Shown here: positions 8,919 through 18,305 of the stretch, in pieces
Layout: each line of letters begins with the position of its first letter
Numbering within the stretch: the stretch's first letter is position 1
Source of the DNA: Laspinema palackyanum D2a
GTDB lineage: Bacteria; Cyanobacteriota; Cyanobacteriia; Cyanobacteriales; Laspinemataceae
Reading direction: 5' to 3'
DNA: 64,000 nt
Assembly (NCBI GenBank): GCA_025370845.1
Contig: JAMXFF010000012.1
Coordinates: forward strand, 67,465 to 131,464
Program-made: the position numbers and the translations under genes
Notes under the pieces: model-generated
What the model saw: the letters and a program-made list of their open reading frames with translations, nothing else
Database searches by the model: none
What the model was told of the DNA's origin: nothing

Positions 8919-10100
8919 ATGCGAACGATTGCCGAAATTAATGACAAAATCAGCCAGAAGAAAGCGGTCGTCTGGACTGTAGAAGAACTAAAAGCGCGGG
9001 TTTTGGAAAAGGGCATCCAGGCGGTGACAAAAGAAGTGGATGTGGTGACGACGGGGACCTTTGAACCGATGGAGTCATCTGGGGCAATTCTGAACCTAGG
9101 ACATACAGACCCCCCGATTAAAATTCGGCGATGTTGGTTAGATGGAGTTCCCGCCTATTCGGGGTTTGGGGCGGTGGATTTGTATTTGGGGGCCACCGAA
9201 GTGGCGGAAGCTCAAGATGGAGAGGAGATCCGAGAACGGGGTGGGGGTCATGCGATCGCCGATTTAATTGCGGGGAAACCGATTCATCTGCGGGCGATCG
9301 GGCAAGTCACGGATTGCTATCCCCGGGCCACCTTTGAAACCACCCTGACCAAGGACACCATTAACCAGTTTTATTTATATAATCCTCGGAACTTATATCA
9401 AAATTTTATTGTAGGCGTGAATGGGGGCGATCGGCCCTTATTTACCTACCTGGGTCCCTTACAACCCCATCTCGGGAATGCCGTCTATTCCAACCCGGGC
9501 GCTATTTCACCCCTGCTCAACGACCCCGAGCTAGACCTCATTGGTCCGGGAACCCGGATTTTTTTAGGGGGCGGAATTGGCTATGTTGCTTGGGAAGGGA
9601 CTCAGCACTTTCCCAAGCAAAAACGCCTACCCAATAAGACGCCGATTGGCCCTGCGGCCACCTTAGCCTTAATTGGAGATGCCAAACAGATGAATCCGCG
9701 ATGGGTGCGGGGTTGCTACTTCCACAATTACGGTCCCTCCTTAATGCTTGGCGTGGGGGTCCCGTTACCCATCCTCAATGAGCAAGTGGTCTTGCACTGT
9801 GCGGTGCAAGACCAAGATGTAGTTGCCCCGATCGTGGATTTCGCCATCCCCCGTCGGGTTCGTCCGACCTTTGGGTTAGTCAGCTACGCCCAGCTTAAAA
9901 CGGGTCGGATTACCCTAGAAGGTAAACCCGTGCGGACGGCACCTTTAGCCAGTATCTTCTTTTCCCGTCAAGTTGCCTTGGAATTAAAGCACTGGATCGA
10001 ATCCGGGGAATTTACCCTGACCGAATCTGTCATCCCCCTGCCGATGGACCGCTCGTTTTTACCCCAAAATTTGTGGGGGTCTCAACTGAGCTTGGAATAA
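8919..10100 (+). CDS. Homocysteine biosynthesis protein (HcyBio, DUF39)
   Basis: A 393-aa protein of the PF01837 family. Members known from methanogens are needed to make homocysteine from aspartate semialdehyde and sulfide. Recognisable blocks are the N-terminal MRTIAEINDKISQKKAVVWT, TGTFEPMESSGA, YSGFGAVDLYLGAT, the Cys in ATDCYPRAT-like IGQVTDCYPRAT, IFLGGGIGYVAWEGTQH and the C-terminal LASIFFSRQVALELKHWIE. The C-terminal CBS-domain pair of many archaeal homologues is absent, so this is the short form. It stands alone here, with no adjacent NIL/ferredoxin partner gene. The biochemical role in cyanobacteria is inferred. Confidence 0.85.
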   Translation: MRTIAEINDKISQKKAVVWTVEELKARVLEKGIQAVTKEVDVVTTGTFEPMESSGAILNLGHTDPPIKIRRCWLDGVPAYSGFGAVDLYLGATEVAEAQDGEEIRERGGGHAIADLIAGKPIHLRAIGQVTDCYPRATFETTLTKDTINQFYLYNPRNLYQNFIVGVNGGDRPLFTYLGPLQPHLGNAVYSNPGAISPLLNDPELDLIGPGTRIFLGGGIGYVAWEGTQHFPKQKRLPNKTPIGPAATLALIGDAKQMNPRWVRGCYFHNYGPSLMLGVGVPLPILNEQVVLHCAVQDQDVVAPIVDFAIPRRVRPTFGLVSYAQLKTGRITLEGKPVRTAPLASIFFSRQVALELKHWIESGEFTLTESVIPLPMDRSFLPQNLWGSQLSLE

Positions 10101-10169
10101 TCCACCGGGAGGGTTGTGCAGAGTCAAGAATTCCGCTGAGGGAATTTAAACCCAACCCTGATCAACAGA

Positions 10170-11165
10170 TTAGTCCTGATTCTGGGGTTTATTCCGCTTG
10201 ACGGGTTTGGGAAGCGGTTCGGTCCGGGGTGCGGCGGCGGTTTGCTGAACCGTCGGGTTGGGGACTGGGCGTCCAGAACTCTTGAAGGGGCGCTTGCTGC
10301 CCCCAGGCTTACCCCCTTTCCCTTTAAAGGGCTTTTTCTTTTTAGGAGCGATCGATCCCATGTCGTTCCCCTGCTCAATCCGCAGAGAATTTTCCTGACG
10401 CTTCACGTGCAGGTCCCAGAAATGACCGACGGCTTTCCCCGGTAAAGTCCCATCAAGCTGTAACTTGAAAAACTTAGGTTTGGTGTCAGAATCCTTAGGG
10501 CTTTGCTTGATTTTAACGACGATATATTCCTCGTCCTGAGATTGAAAAATTACCTCACCACGAATGGAAAAATACCCATCTTGAATCTCTAACTCGCCCG
10601 GTTCTTCCGTCTCAGAGGACTCCTGGGTGACCGTGGGGGTCGCTTCCGTCGTCTGGGCCGGGGTTTCTGAGGAGGCGGGGGTCAGTTTTTCTGGCTCCCA
10701 CACCCCCATAATTTGGACGTGCAAGGTCTTTTCTTTCTGTCTAGTGCGAGGATAAACCACCCAGAGGTGATCTTCTTCATCGCTGAGATGATTTTTGACC
10801 AAACTCATCACTTTACCCAGTAAAACCGCATCAATTGCGGTTCCTTCGGGGGTGATTAAATTTCCTCGGGTGAATTGTTCTTCCGAGGGTTGATAGCGAC
10901 CGGCGACCAATCCGATCGCCCGATATTGCTTCGGTTCAGAAGGCAGGGGAATCGGATGAGGCCGCATCACGGTCCCCTCAGTATCTTTATGAGTAGCGGC
11001 CTCGGGAGCGGGGAGGCCCTGAGATTCGACCACAGGTTTCGGTTCCGGTGATTTTGTCGGAGGGCTAGGGGAGAAGTCCGGCGGATTGGCCTGAACGCTA
11101 GGATCAGACTGGCCTACTTCTGGAGTATTAGCGGAGCTTGGAATTTGATTGGGAGAGGAATTCAT
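10170..11165 (-). CDS. Conserved cyanobacterial hypothetical protein with basic C-terminus
   Basis: A 331-aa protein in three parts: a Pro/Ser-rich disordered N-terminus (1-95), a folded core (about 100-290, with QYRAIGLVAGRYQPSEEQFT and FSIRGEVIFQSQDEEYIVVK), and a very basic Lys/Gly tail (KKKKPFKGKGGKPGGSKR). The basic tail suggests nucleic-acid or ribosome contact, but that is only inference. I chose ATG 11165, because AGGAGG lies 4 nt before it; an in-frame GTG at 11189 would add eight residues. Function unknown. Confidence 0.7.
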   Translation of the reverse strand: MNSSPNQIPSSANTPEVGQSDPSVQANPPDFSPSPPTKSPEPKPVVESQGLPAPEAATHKDTEGTVMRPHPIPLPSEPKQYRAIGLVAGRYQPSEEQFTRGNLITPEGTAIDAVLLGKVMSLVKNHLSDEEDHLWVVYPRTRQKEKTLHVQIMGVWEPEKLTPASSETPAQTTEATPTVTQESSETEEPGELEIQDGYFSIRGEVIFQSQDEEYIVVKIKQSPKDSDTKPKFFKLQLDGTLPGKAVGHFWDLHVKRQENSLRIEQGNDMGSIAPKKKKPFKGKGGKPGGSKRPFKSSGRPVPNPTVQQTAAAPRTEPLPKPVKRNKPQNQD

Positions 11166-11788
11166 AAAACCTCCTGGCGGCGGAGACACATCCGGTGACA
11201 GCTAACTTGAAAAACGCTTTATGATTCTAAACCTGAATTTGACAGGTTCTATAGAATTAAGCTCGTTGCATCCTGACTTAACATAAGGGAGGAACCCACC
11301 CACTATCGGCAGATAGGGGCTTGCTTTCCGTCAGGCTGCTGATTTTACCTAAAATGCAAGGATGCTAGGGCCGAATCCGCATGGTTTCTGCTTTTTACTG
11401 GCTCGCACAGCATTCGTACCCGTCAAATCTAGTCGATCTGGGGTACGCTCTGTCAATGCTTGCTCGTGGCGTAATGCCGGAAACTAGGGTTGTTTAATGC
11501 AGATTGGCGTGAAAACGCACTCCTGATCACGATAGCATTGAGTCGGCTTTTCTCGCTTTGGTTAGGTTGATGGAGGGGCGATCGCCCCTCCACCCGGTTG
11601 GTGAAGATTCTGGATCTTAATTTAGGATGACGGGCTACGGAATGACTTCTGAAATGATAATGGGTTCGCCGTTGTCTGGAAACTCAGTTACAATCATCAC
11701 TCTGATTCCTGGGAATTAATTCTTTATAGGAATCCCTGCGGTTACTGCCGATGTTGATTAAAATGTGCATAGAGTTAGAGGTTTTATA
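11166..11788. other. Intergenic region between divergent genes, no gene recognised
   Basis: About 620 bases separating the minus-strand gene at 10170 from the TPR gene at 11789. The middle (about 11300-11540) is GC-balanced and could be transcribed. I found no match to tmRNA, RNase P, SRP RNA or a known riboswitch by eye. Confidence 0.4.
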
Positions 11789-12727
11789 GTGACAGAAAAG
11801 CTGGGGCGATGGAAGTTGTACGTCTTGATCCTGGGGCTCGTTGCCTTTGTGGGAATTGGTCTTGCACCAATTATTACGCCGATTGTCAATGGTGTGATGG
11901 GAGCTGCACAAACCACGGGGTCTTCTAACACAGCGACAACCCCAACCACGACCCCAAATTCGCAGCAGGGGGATTTGGAAGCTCAAGCTAGGGGTTATGA
12001 ATTAGTAGTGCAGCGGGAACCGAACAATGAGACGGCCCTGCGCGGACTGTTGGAGACTCGACTTAAGTTGCAAGATATCCCCGGGGCGATCGCCGCTTTG
12101 GAAAAATTAGTGGCGATCAATCCCGAACGCACGGATTATGCAGTCCTACTGGCTCAAGGCAAGCAACAAATCGGCGATCGCGATGGGGCTTCGACGGTCT
12201 ATCGCTCGATTTTGGAAACCCAACCGGGTAATATTAATGCCCTCCAGGGTTATGTGAATCTTTTGCTGTTAGAAAGTCGTCCCGAAGCGGCGATCGGACT
12301 GCTTGAGGATACCCTCAAAACGGCTCCCCAAGCTAATCAAATTCAGCCGGGAAGCATTGATGTGGTCTCGGTGCAGGTGATTTTAGGTCAGGTCTATGCG
12401 GACCAACAGCGCTATGATGAGGCGATCGCGGTTTACGATGAAGCCATGAAAGCTGAACCGGAGGATTTTCGTCCGATCTATGCCAAGGCGATCGTCTGGC
12501 AAAATCAAGGAAAATTGGCTGAGGCTAAACCCCTGTTTGAAACAGCGGCTCAATTAGCACCGCCCCAATACCGGGATCAAATTCAGCAACAAGCGCAACA
12601 AGTTCCCCCAGCGGTTCCGGCAACCCCTCAACCGGAAGCGGCACCGGAGTCACCGGCACCGGCACCGGAAGTCGATTCTACAGCGGAACCGGAAGCCGAT
12701 TCTACAGCGGAACCGGAAGCGGAGTAG
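11789..12727 (+). CDS. Membrane-anchored tetratricopeptide-repeat protein
   Basis: Predicted 312 aa. One N-terminal membrane segment (LYVLILGLVAFVGIGLAPII) is followed by a low-complexity Thr/Ser linker and then at least five TPR units (for example DIPGAIAALEKLVAINPERT, QRYDEAIAVYDEAMKAEPED, GKLAEAKPLFETAAQLAPP). The tail is Pro/Glu-rich, with two direct repeats of DSTAEPEA. GTG 11789 has GAGG 7 nt upstream and is preferred over GTG 11765. TPR proteins like this scaffold complexes in the thylakoid or plasma membrane; the partner is unknown. Confidence 0.8.
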   Translation: MTEKLGRWKLYVLILGLVAFVGIGLAPIITPIVNGVMGAAQTTGSSNTATTPTTTPNSQQGDLEAQARGYELVVQREPNNETALRGLLETRLKLQDIPGAIAALEKLVAINPERTDYAVLLAQGKQQIGDRDGASTVYRSILETQPGNINALQGYVNLLLLESRPEAAIGLLEDTLKTAPQANQIQPGSIDVVSVQVILGQVYADQQRYDEAIAVYDEAMKAEPEDFRPIYAKAIVWQNQGKLAEAKPLFETAAQLAPPQYRDQIQQQAQQVPPAVPATPQPEAAPESPAPAPEVDSTAEPEADSTAEPEAE

Positions 12728-12736
12728 TATTTAGGA

Positions 12737-12770
12737 AAGGGGCAACAGCAGTTGCCCCTTGCTTTTTTTC
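12737..12770 (+). terminator. Intrinsic terminator after the TPR gene
   Basis: GGGGCAAC and GTTGCCCC form an eight-pair stem around AGCA, followed by TTGC and seven T. It lies 10 nt after the stop at 12727. Confidence 0.9.
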
Positions 12771-12876
12771 CCCCTCTGCCAGGGAAGCAATCCCAAGGTT
12801 AATTCAGGGGCTTAAATTCCTTTAACTCCATTTGGTGGATTCTTAATTGTTGCTGCTTTTAAATAAACTGGGTCAG

Positions 12877-13239
12877 ATGAACCCGACGGTGGCGATCGCA
12901 AGTAATCCTCAACCCCCATCGCCCTCCGAACCCCCGGTTCATCATATTGTCTTAATTAAACTCCAGCCCAATGTTACTCCAGAAGAAATTGAGCAAACAA
13001 TTGAAGATAACCGGCGGTTAATCAGTGCCATTCCCGGAGTTTTAGAAGTCTCATTAGGACCCAAAGCCCGGGATGACCGCGAGGTTCATCTCAAAGATTA
13101 TGACCTGTGACTCTATGTTAAACTCTCTAAAAATGCTGATTTAGATATCTACGGTCCCCATTCTAATCATCAAAAATTCCTGGCCCGCAACCGCTCAAAA
13201 ATTGCCAACATTCGGGTGATTGATTTCTACGGAGAATGA
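12877..13239 (+). pseudogene. Dabb (stress-responsive A/B barrel) protein interrupted by an in-frame TGA
   Basis: From ATG 12877 the frame encodes VHHIVLIKLQPNVTPEEIEQ and a typical Dabb ferredoxin-like fold, up to KDYDL and a TGA at 13108-13110. The same frame then continues LYVKLSKNADLDIYGPHSNH and IANIRVIDFYGE to a TGA at 13237. That is exactly the second half of a Dabb domain, with its conserved HxxHQKF-type segment. One nonsense codon therefore splits an otherwise full-length gene of about 120 codons. A sequencing error is possible, but the gene sits next to a decayed CRISPR locus, so inactivation is plausible. The first half alone would not complete the barrel. Confidence 0.8.
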
Positions 13240-13267
13240 TTAAATATTTATTTTTTTATTAAATAAA

Positions 13268-13372
13268 TAATACCAATTCCATTAATGGTAACTACAGATA
13301 CGGCGCTGGCTAAGCACTAAATTCGGGAGCATCAGACACGATGTGTAGAGTTATTGTCGGGAATTGGTATTA
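13268..13372. mobile_element. MITE-like element, 13-bp terminal inverted repeats
   Basis: The 105-bp element starts TAATACCAATTCC and ends GGAATTGGTATTA, perfect inverted ends. It has no coding capacity. Its left 58 bp recur in inverted orientation at 16180-16240. The right end stops 6 nt before the first repeat of the CRISPR array. Confidence 0.75.
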
Positions 13373-13378
13373 AATACT

Positions 13379-15643
13379 GTGTTCAACGCCTTGCGGCATC
13401 AGAGGTTCGAGCGGCTCTATCACAAGCGAGATAGACGGGAAAATATAGTGCTCAACGCCTTGCGGCATCAGAGGTTCGAGCGGTCCCCCCCGAACGGGTG
13501 AAGAGTTCTCAGGTAGTAGTGCTCAACGCCTTGCGGCATCAGAGGTTCGAGCGGACCAAAAATGGCAAGCCGAACAAATAGCAATGGTAAGGTGCTCAAC
13601 GCCTTGCGGCATCAGAGGTTCGAGCGGTCGTTGAACGGGGGCAATTATACGGATTCTTCAAGTGCTCAACGCCTTGCGGCATCAGAGGTTCGAGCGGCGG
13701 TTGAATTGTTCCGGCATGATGCCACGTCATAGTGCTCAACGCCTTGCGGCATCAGAGGTTCGAGCGGACCAAATCATTTGATTCTGTGTGAAAATAACTT
13801 CGTGCTCAACGCCTTGCGGCATCAGAGGTTCGAGCGGAAGAAATGGCAAGCGGAACAAATAGCAATGGTAAGGTGCTCAACGCCTTGCGGCATCAGAGGT
13901 TCGAGCGGCTGTGCTTCAACCGGCCAAGCAACCGCCCAAAAATGTGCTCAACGCCTTGCGGCATCAGAGGTTCGAGCGGATAACCGAGATGAGTTATTCG
14001 ATTATCTCAGGAATATGTGCTCAACGCCTTGCGGCATCAGAGGTTCGAGCGGACATAGCGGTAAGGCAATCTTATGAATTGATGATTATTGTGCTCAACG
14101 CCTTGCGGCATCAGAGGTTCGAGCGGATGGGTTTACTACACCTATACCACCAAAATTAGAAGTGCTCAACGCCTTGCGGCATCAGAGGTTCGAGCGGTAC
14201 AATGACAACAGAGAATAGGAGGACTCATTGAAGTGCTCAACGCCTTGCGGCATCAGAGGTTCGAGCGGGTTTTCACTTCGCCAACCATTACCAGAGGATT
14301 AAGTGCTCAACGCCTTGCGGCATCAGAGGTTCGAGCGGGTCTAAGGCTGATAGCAAAGAAGCTTGCAAAGCAATGTGCTCAACGCCTTGCGGCATCAGAG
14401 GTTCGAGCGGTACTTGCTAAACTGCAAGCAATAGCGGAATCAATTGTGCTCAACGCCTTGCGGCATCAGAGGTTCGAGCGGTCGATTGCTTGTAGGATTG
14501 GTTCCGGTAATTTACGTGCTCAACGCCTTGCGGCATCAGAGGTTCGAGCGGTCCAATCCCCCCAACAGAAAAAGGCAAGTTGGTAATGTGCTCAACGCCT
14601 TGCGGCATCAGAGGTTCGAGCGGGCCTAGGTATTGGGCATATTCTTCGTTCATGGTTAGTGCTCAACGCCTTGCGGCATCAGAGGTTCGAGCGGTAAAAT
14701 TCAGTTCGTTATTTTCGACTCGCTAACCTCGTGCTCAACGCCTTGCGGCATCAGAGGTTCGAGCGGATACAATAGCCGCGTTCCTCCTCTGCCTCCTTAT
14801 TAGTGTGCTCAACGCCTTGCGGCATCAGAGGTTCGAGCGGTGTACAGAATCACTTTTAGCCCTCACCGTGGTGTAAGTGCTCAACGCCTTGCGGCATCAG
14901 AGGTTCGAGCGGCCTCCCTCCATCCTGGAGGAAGTAGCCCTCGGGTAAAGGTGCTCAACGCCTTGCGGCATCAGAGGTTCGAGCGGGAGGAGGGATTCCC
15001 CTTCGGCTATTGCGCTAGAGAAATGTGCTCAACGCCTTGCGGCATCAGAGGTTCGAGCGGAAGATTTATAATCCAATGATAGATTTTTGGGTATCTATGT
15101 GCTCAACGCCTTGCGGCATCAGAGGTTCGAGCGGAACCGAGAAAAAGGAGGAAGAAGCGGAATTAGACGTGCTCAACGCCTTGCGGCATCAGAGGTTCGA
15201 GCGGTTCTTTTGCCTGTTTGGGCTTGGTTTCCGAGTGTTTTCCAGGTGCTCAACGCCTTGCGGCATCAGAGGTTCGAGCGGAGATAATTGAACTGCCATT
15301 TCCCGCGTTCCGGGATGTGCTCAACGCCTTGCGGCATCAGAGGTTCGAGCGGTACATCTTCCCATCGCCTCCCGATGTCCGCCAGTAACGTGCTCAACGC
15401 CTTGCGGCATCAGAGGTTCGAGCGGATCATGACAACCTATTGCATCCGATACGATATAGGTGCTCAACGCCTTGCGGCATCAGAGGTTCGAGCGGCTTGA
15501 TACTCATCATCCTGGGTATTGCATTCGTCTTTACGTGCTCAACGCCTTGCGGCATCAGAGGTTCGAGCGGAGTGCCTTGGTCAGCTTCAAAAGTAGGTCT
15601 CGCATTGGTGCTCAACGCCTTGCGGCATCAGAGGTTCGAGCGG
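13379..15643 (-). CRISPR. CRISPR array 1: 32 repeats of 36 bp, 31 spacers
   Basis: On the plus strand each repeat starts GTGCTCAACGCCTTGCGG and ends AGAGGTTCGAGCGG. Spacers are about 33-38 bp. The leftmost repeat (13379) differs by one base (GTGTTC instead of GTGCTC). Degeneracy at this end, and a cas2 remnant on the minus strand beyond the right end, indicate that the leader is at 15644-15894 and that transcription is leftwards. The crRNA repeat would then end in GTTGAGCAC. Spacer 3 (13555-13591) and spacer 7 (13838-13872) share 31 aligned bases with one mismatch. I cannot assign a CRISPR type from the repeat with confidence. Confidence 0.97.
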
Positions 15644-15894
15644 GGCGCGCCCCAGAGTCTTGAGCGGGACAAAGCTCTGAACCCATTTTACACGCACCTT
15701 GGACTGAATAATCATCCCTTCACCTCCATCCCTCGACCCTCTGGGTTCACCCATCCCTCAAACCCTTACCCTCTCTTCATTCTACCCAAATTCAAGCATC
15801 ATCACCACCCTGACACCCGCTCCAAATCTAAACCCCATCAGTCTTTCACCGCATCCCAGCAGACAACAGCCTGTCACAACCCCAGGTGCTTGCA
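15644..15894 (-). promoter_or_regulatory. Probable leader of CRISPR array 1
   Basis: About 250 bases between the last repeat and the cas2 stop codon, on the side away from the degenerate repeat. It is rich in CCCT tracts and holds no credible gene. Leader function is inferred from position. Confidence 0.5.
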
Positions 15895-16188
15895 TCAAAT
15901 CACCCGATGGGACTCCTTGGGCAAGGGCCAAGAAGCGAGATGCTTATAAGAGGCAAGGCCCTGTAAGCACGGGTTGGGTAACCGGATCAACAGCAAACTA
16001 TCCTCCTCGGCCAGCACTTGCTCTAACTCCCAACGCAATTTCTCCCTTGCCTGTTGATTCAACCAACAGCGAAACATCGAATATGGGATCCGTTCCCCAT
16101 AGCCTTGTAACAGCTTATACGCCTTCCGCCAACGCTTTGGATTCCGGATGTCATAACAAACCCAATACCCATTTTGAGTCTCCCGAAT
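15895..16188 (-). pseudogene. cas2: cas2 remnant lacking its start
   Basis: The minus-strand frame reads YWVCYDIRNPKRWRKAYKLL, QGYGERIPYSMFRCWLN, then LRWELEQVLAEEDSLLLIRL and a short tail ending at 15895. This is the ferredoxin-like fold of Cas2, the integration partner of Cas1, with its usual first-strand Asp (CYD). Upstream of NGYWVCYD there is no ATG, GTG or TTG before an in-frame TAA at 16189-16191. That stop lies in the repeat copy at 16180-16240, so the start and upstream sequence have been lost by insertion or recombination. No cas1 or effector gene flanks it. The order cas2-leader-array on the minus strand is otherwise normal. Confidence 0.85.
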
Positions 16189-16240
16189 TTAGTCGGGAGC
16201 CAGCGCCGTATCTGTAGTTAACATTAATGGAATTGGTATA
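16180..16240. mobile_element. Partial inverted copy of the 13268 MITE
   Basis: About 60 bp, ending GGAATTGGTATA, is the reverse complement of the left part of the element at 13268 with a few differences (for example GTTAAC against GTAAC). Only one terminal repeat is present; the other end stops at the truncated 5' end of cas2. Confidence 0.75.
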
Positions 16241-16242
16241 AG

Positions 16243-16314
16243 ACAAAAAACCGGGTTTCTATCTCAAATTTGTGGCTTTTTTGCCAGAGATAAAGTCAAG
16301 AAACCCGGTTTCTA
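16243..16314. repeat. Inverted repeat downstream of sdhA
   Basis: AAACCGGGTTTCT and AGAAACCCGGTTTCT form a long-range hairpin of a kind dispersed in cyanobacterial intergenic DNA. A related pair lies at about 29601-29670. It may act as a weak terminator for sdhA on the minus strand. Confidence 0.6.
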
Positions 16315-16372
16315 ATCGTTTAGGGAAGCGAAGCTTCTACCTCGCACTCCTAAATCAATCCAACGTGAGGGC

Positions 16373-18100
16373 TTAATACTTCCGTTCTTTCGGCTGGAAC
16401 TGAGTAATCGTTACGGGTCGATAGCGAATATCCACACCGGCAGGAGAATAATAGGACAAGGTATGCTTGAGGAACTGATCATCATCGCGATCGGGATAAT
16501 CCTCGCGGAAATGAGCACCTCGGCTTTCCTGGCGGTTGAGTGCACTGGCTAAAATCAATTGTCCGACTACCATTAAACTGCGTAACTCTAACGCTTCAAT
16601 AATTTCCGTGTTCCACAGTTTGCCTTTATCGTCTAAATAAATCTGCTGATACTGCTGCTGGAACTGTTCTAACTGCTTTAAACCTTCCCGCATCAGTTCA
16701 TCACTGCGAAACACGCCGCAGTGGTCACTCATGGCATCTTGGAATCCCTGACGAACAGCCCCAATGCGGTGAGTTCCAGCGAGATCGAGGAGGGATTGCA
16801 GTTCCTGTTGCGCTTGTTGGAGGTAGGGGCGATCGTCGAGGTCCGGCAATTTGCGGTTTTCCACATAGCGGGCGATCGCCGCCCCGGTGATTTTCCCATA
16901 CACCACACATTCCAGCAGGGAATTACTCCCCAGGCGATTGGCACCATGTACGGACACACAGGCGCATTCCCCTGCGGCAAAAAATCCTTCCACCAACCCA
17001 TCGGGACCGCTTCGCACCTGTCCCTCGGTATTAACGGGAATGCCCCCCATAGAATAATGCCCTGTGGGACGCACCGGCATCGGTTCATACACCGCATCGA
17101 CCCCTAACAACCGATGGGCCTCTTCCCAACAGAAGGGGATCCGGCTCATAATTTTTTCCTGTCCCATGTGTCGCAGGTCGAGGAAAACACAAGGCCCCCC
17201 GGGACGACCATCGGGATAGACCCCTCGTCCCGCGCGAATTTCCCGGGTAATTGCCCGGGAGGTAATATCACGAGGGGCTAATTCCATGCGACTGGGGGCG
17301 TAGGTTGCCATAAAGCGATCGCCCTCGCTGTTAATTAAATACGCCCCTTCCCCACGCACCGCCTCCGAAATCAACACCCCCACGGGATAGAGTCCCGTGG
17401 GATGGAACTGCACAAACTCCATATCTTGCAACGGCACTCCCGCCATTGCTGACATCGCCAACCCGTCCCCGGTAGAGGCAAAGTCATTGGAGGTGGTATT
17501 AAATACCCGTCCATATCCCCCAGTGGCAAACATCACCACTTTGGCGCGCACCACTTCCAGGCGGCCATCGAGAATATGGTACATCACCAATCCTTTGGCT
17601 TGTCCCTCTTCCAAAATCAACCGCATGACGTACCATTCTTCATAGACCTGGACCCCATAGCGGCGCAGATTATTCACCAGTTCGTGCAACATGGCATGAC
17701 CGGTTTTATCTGCGGCATAGCAGGTGCGGTTATGGGAATGGCCCCCGAAGGCCCTTTGAGCAATCCGCCCATCGGGTAACCGCGAGAAGAGAACACCCAT
17801 GTGTTCGAGGTCGATGACCACATCAGGGGCTTCCTTGGTGAGCAGTTCTACCGCATCTTGATCCGCTAAATAGTCGGACCCTTTGACGGTATCAAAGGCG
17901 TGCGCTTCCCAGCTATCGGTGGAATCGACGTTTTTGAGGGTAGCGGCGATTCCCCCTTGGGCGGCAACGGAATGGGACCGAATGGGATGGGTTTTGGCAA
18001 CTACGGCGACATCGATGCTGGGATTGATGCGCCCAATTTCCACTGCAGCGCGACACCCGGCAAGTCCGCCCCCGACGATAATGACGTCATGTTCTATCAT
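16373..18100 (-). CDS. sdhA: Succinate dehydrogenase/fumarate reductase flavoprotein subunit
   Basis: A 575-aa protein. It oxidises succinate to fumarate and passes electrons to the Fe-S subunit and the plastoquinone pool at the membrane. The FAD Rossmann motif is VIIVGGGLAGCRAA (7-20). The histidine of RSHSVAAQGG (H43) is the usual site of covalent FAD. The substrate-site segment QFHPTGLYP and the capping-domain Arg in AGRGVYPDGRPGG are present, as is the C-terminal RESRGAHFREDYPDRDD. Length is normal for the family. The Fe-S subunit gene is not nearby, which is usual in cyanobacteria. Confidence 0.92.
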   Translation of the reverse strand: MIEHDVIIVGGGLAGCRAAVEIGRINPSIDVAVVAKTHPIRSHSVAAQGGIAATLKNVDSTDSWEAHAFDTVKGSDYLADQDAVELLTKEAPDVVIDLEHMGVLFSRLPDGRIAQRAFGGHSHNRTCYAADKTGHAMLHELVNNLRRYGVQVYEEWYVMRLILEEGQAKGLVMYHILDGRLEVVRAKVVMFATGGYGRVFNTTSNDFASTGDGLAMSAMAGVPLQDMEFVQFHPTGLYPVGVLISEAVRGEGAYLINSEGDRFMATYAPSRMELAPRDITSRAITREIRAGRGVYPDGRPGGPCVFLDLRHMGQEKIMSRIPFCWEEAHRLLGVDAVYEPMPVRPTGHYSMGGIPVNTEGQVRSGPDGLVEGFFAAGECACVSVHGANRLGSNSLLECVVYGKITGAAIARYVENRKLPDLDDRPYLQQAQQELQSLLDLAGTHRIGAVRQGFQDAMSDHCGVFRSDELMREGLKQLEQFQQQYQQIYLDDKGKLWNTEIIEALELRSLMVVGQLILASALNRQESRGAHFREDYPDRDDDQFLKHTLSYYSPAGVDIRYRPVTITQFQPKERKY

Positions 18101-18176
18101 GGTTCTCTTAGCTCTCGTTGGATCTATGGGATCTAAAGGTGTTCTGGATTGGTTCGGGATCTATTTTCCCACTCAA

Positions 18177-18210
18177 AAAAAATTCCCTCCTCAAAGGTAG
18201 GGAATTTTTT
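18177..18210 (-). terminator. Intrinsic terminator between the 18306 gene and sdhA
   Basis: AATTCCCT and AGGGAATT form a stem flanked by A and T runs, so it can work in both directions. It lies downstream of the minus-strand gene ending at 18306. Confidence 0.8.
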
Positions 18211-18305
18211 AGAATCGCTCAGGCGATCGCAGATTCGCGCTTGAGGATGAACAGGGCCGCATTAAAGATTTAAAGGTTCAGGAGTCGGCTTCTGTCTCGG
18301 TGAGG

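Noticed and set aside
11300..11540. Possible structured RNA (tmRNA, RNase P, SRP or 6S)
   Set aside because: No conserved core of these RNAs could be recognised by eye.
13379..15643. Assignment of array 1 to a CRISPR subtype
   Set aside because: The repeat ending GTTGAGCAC occurs with more than one subtype as far as I recall, and only cas2 remains.
13778..15663. Several reading frames with repeated NALRHQRFER or AQRLAASEVRA motifs
   Set aside because: They are translations of the CRISPR repeat in different frames, not proteins.
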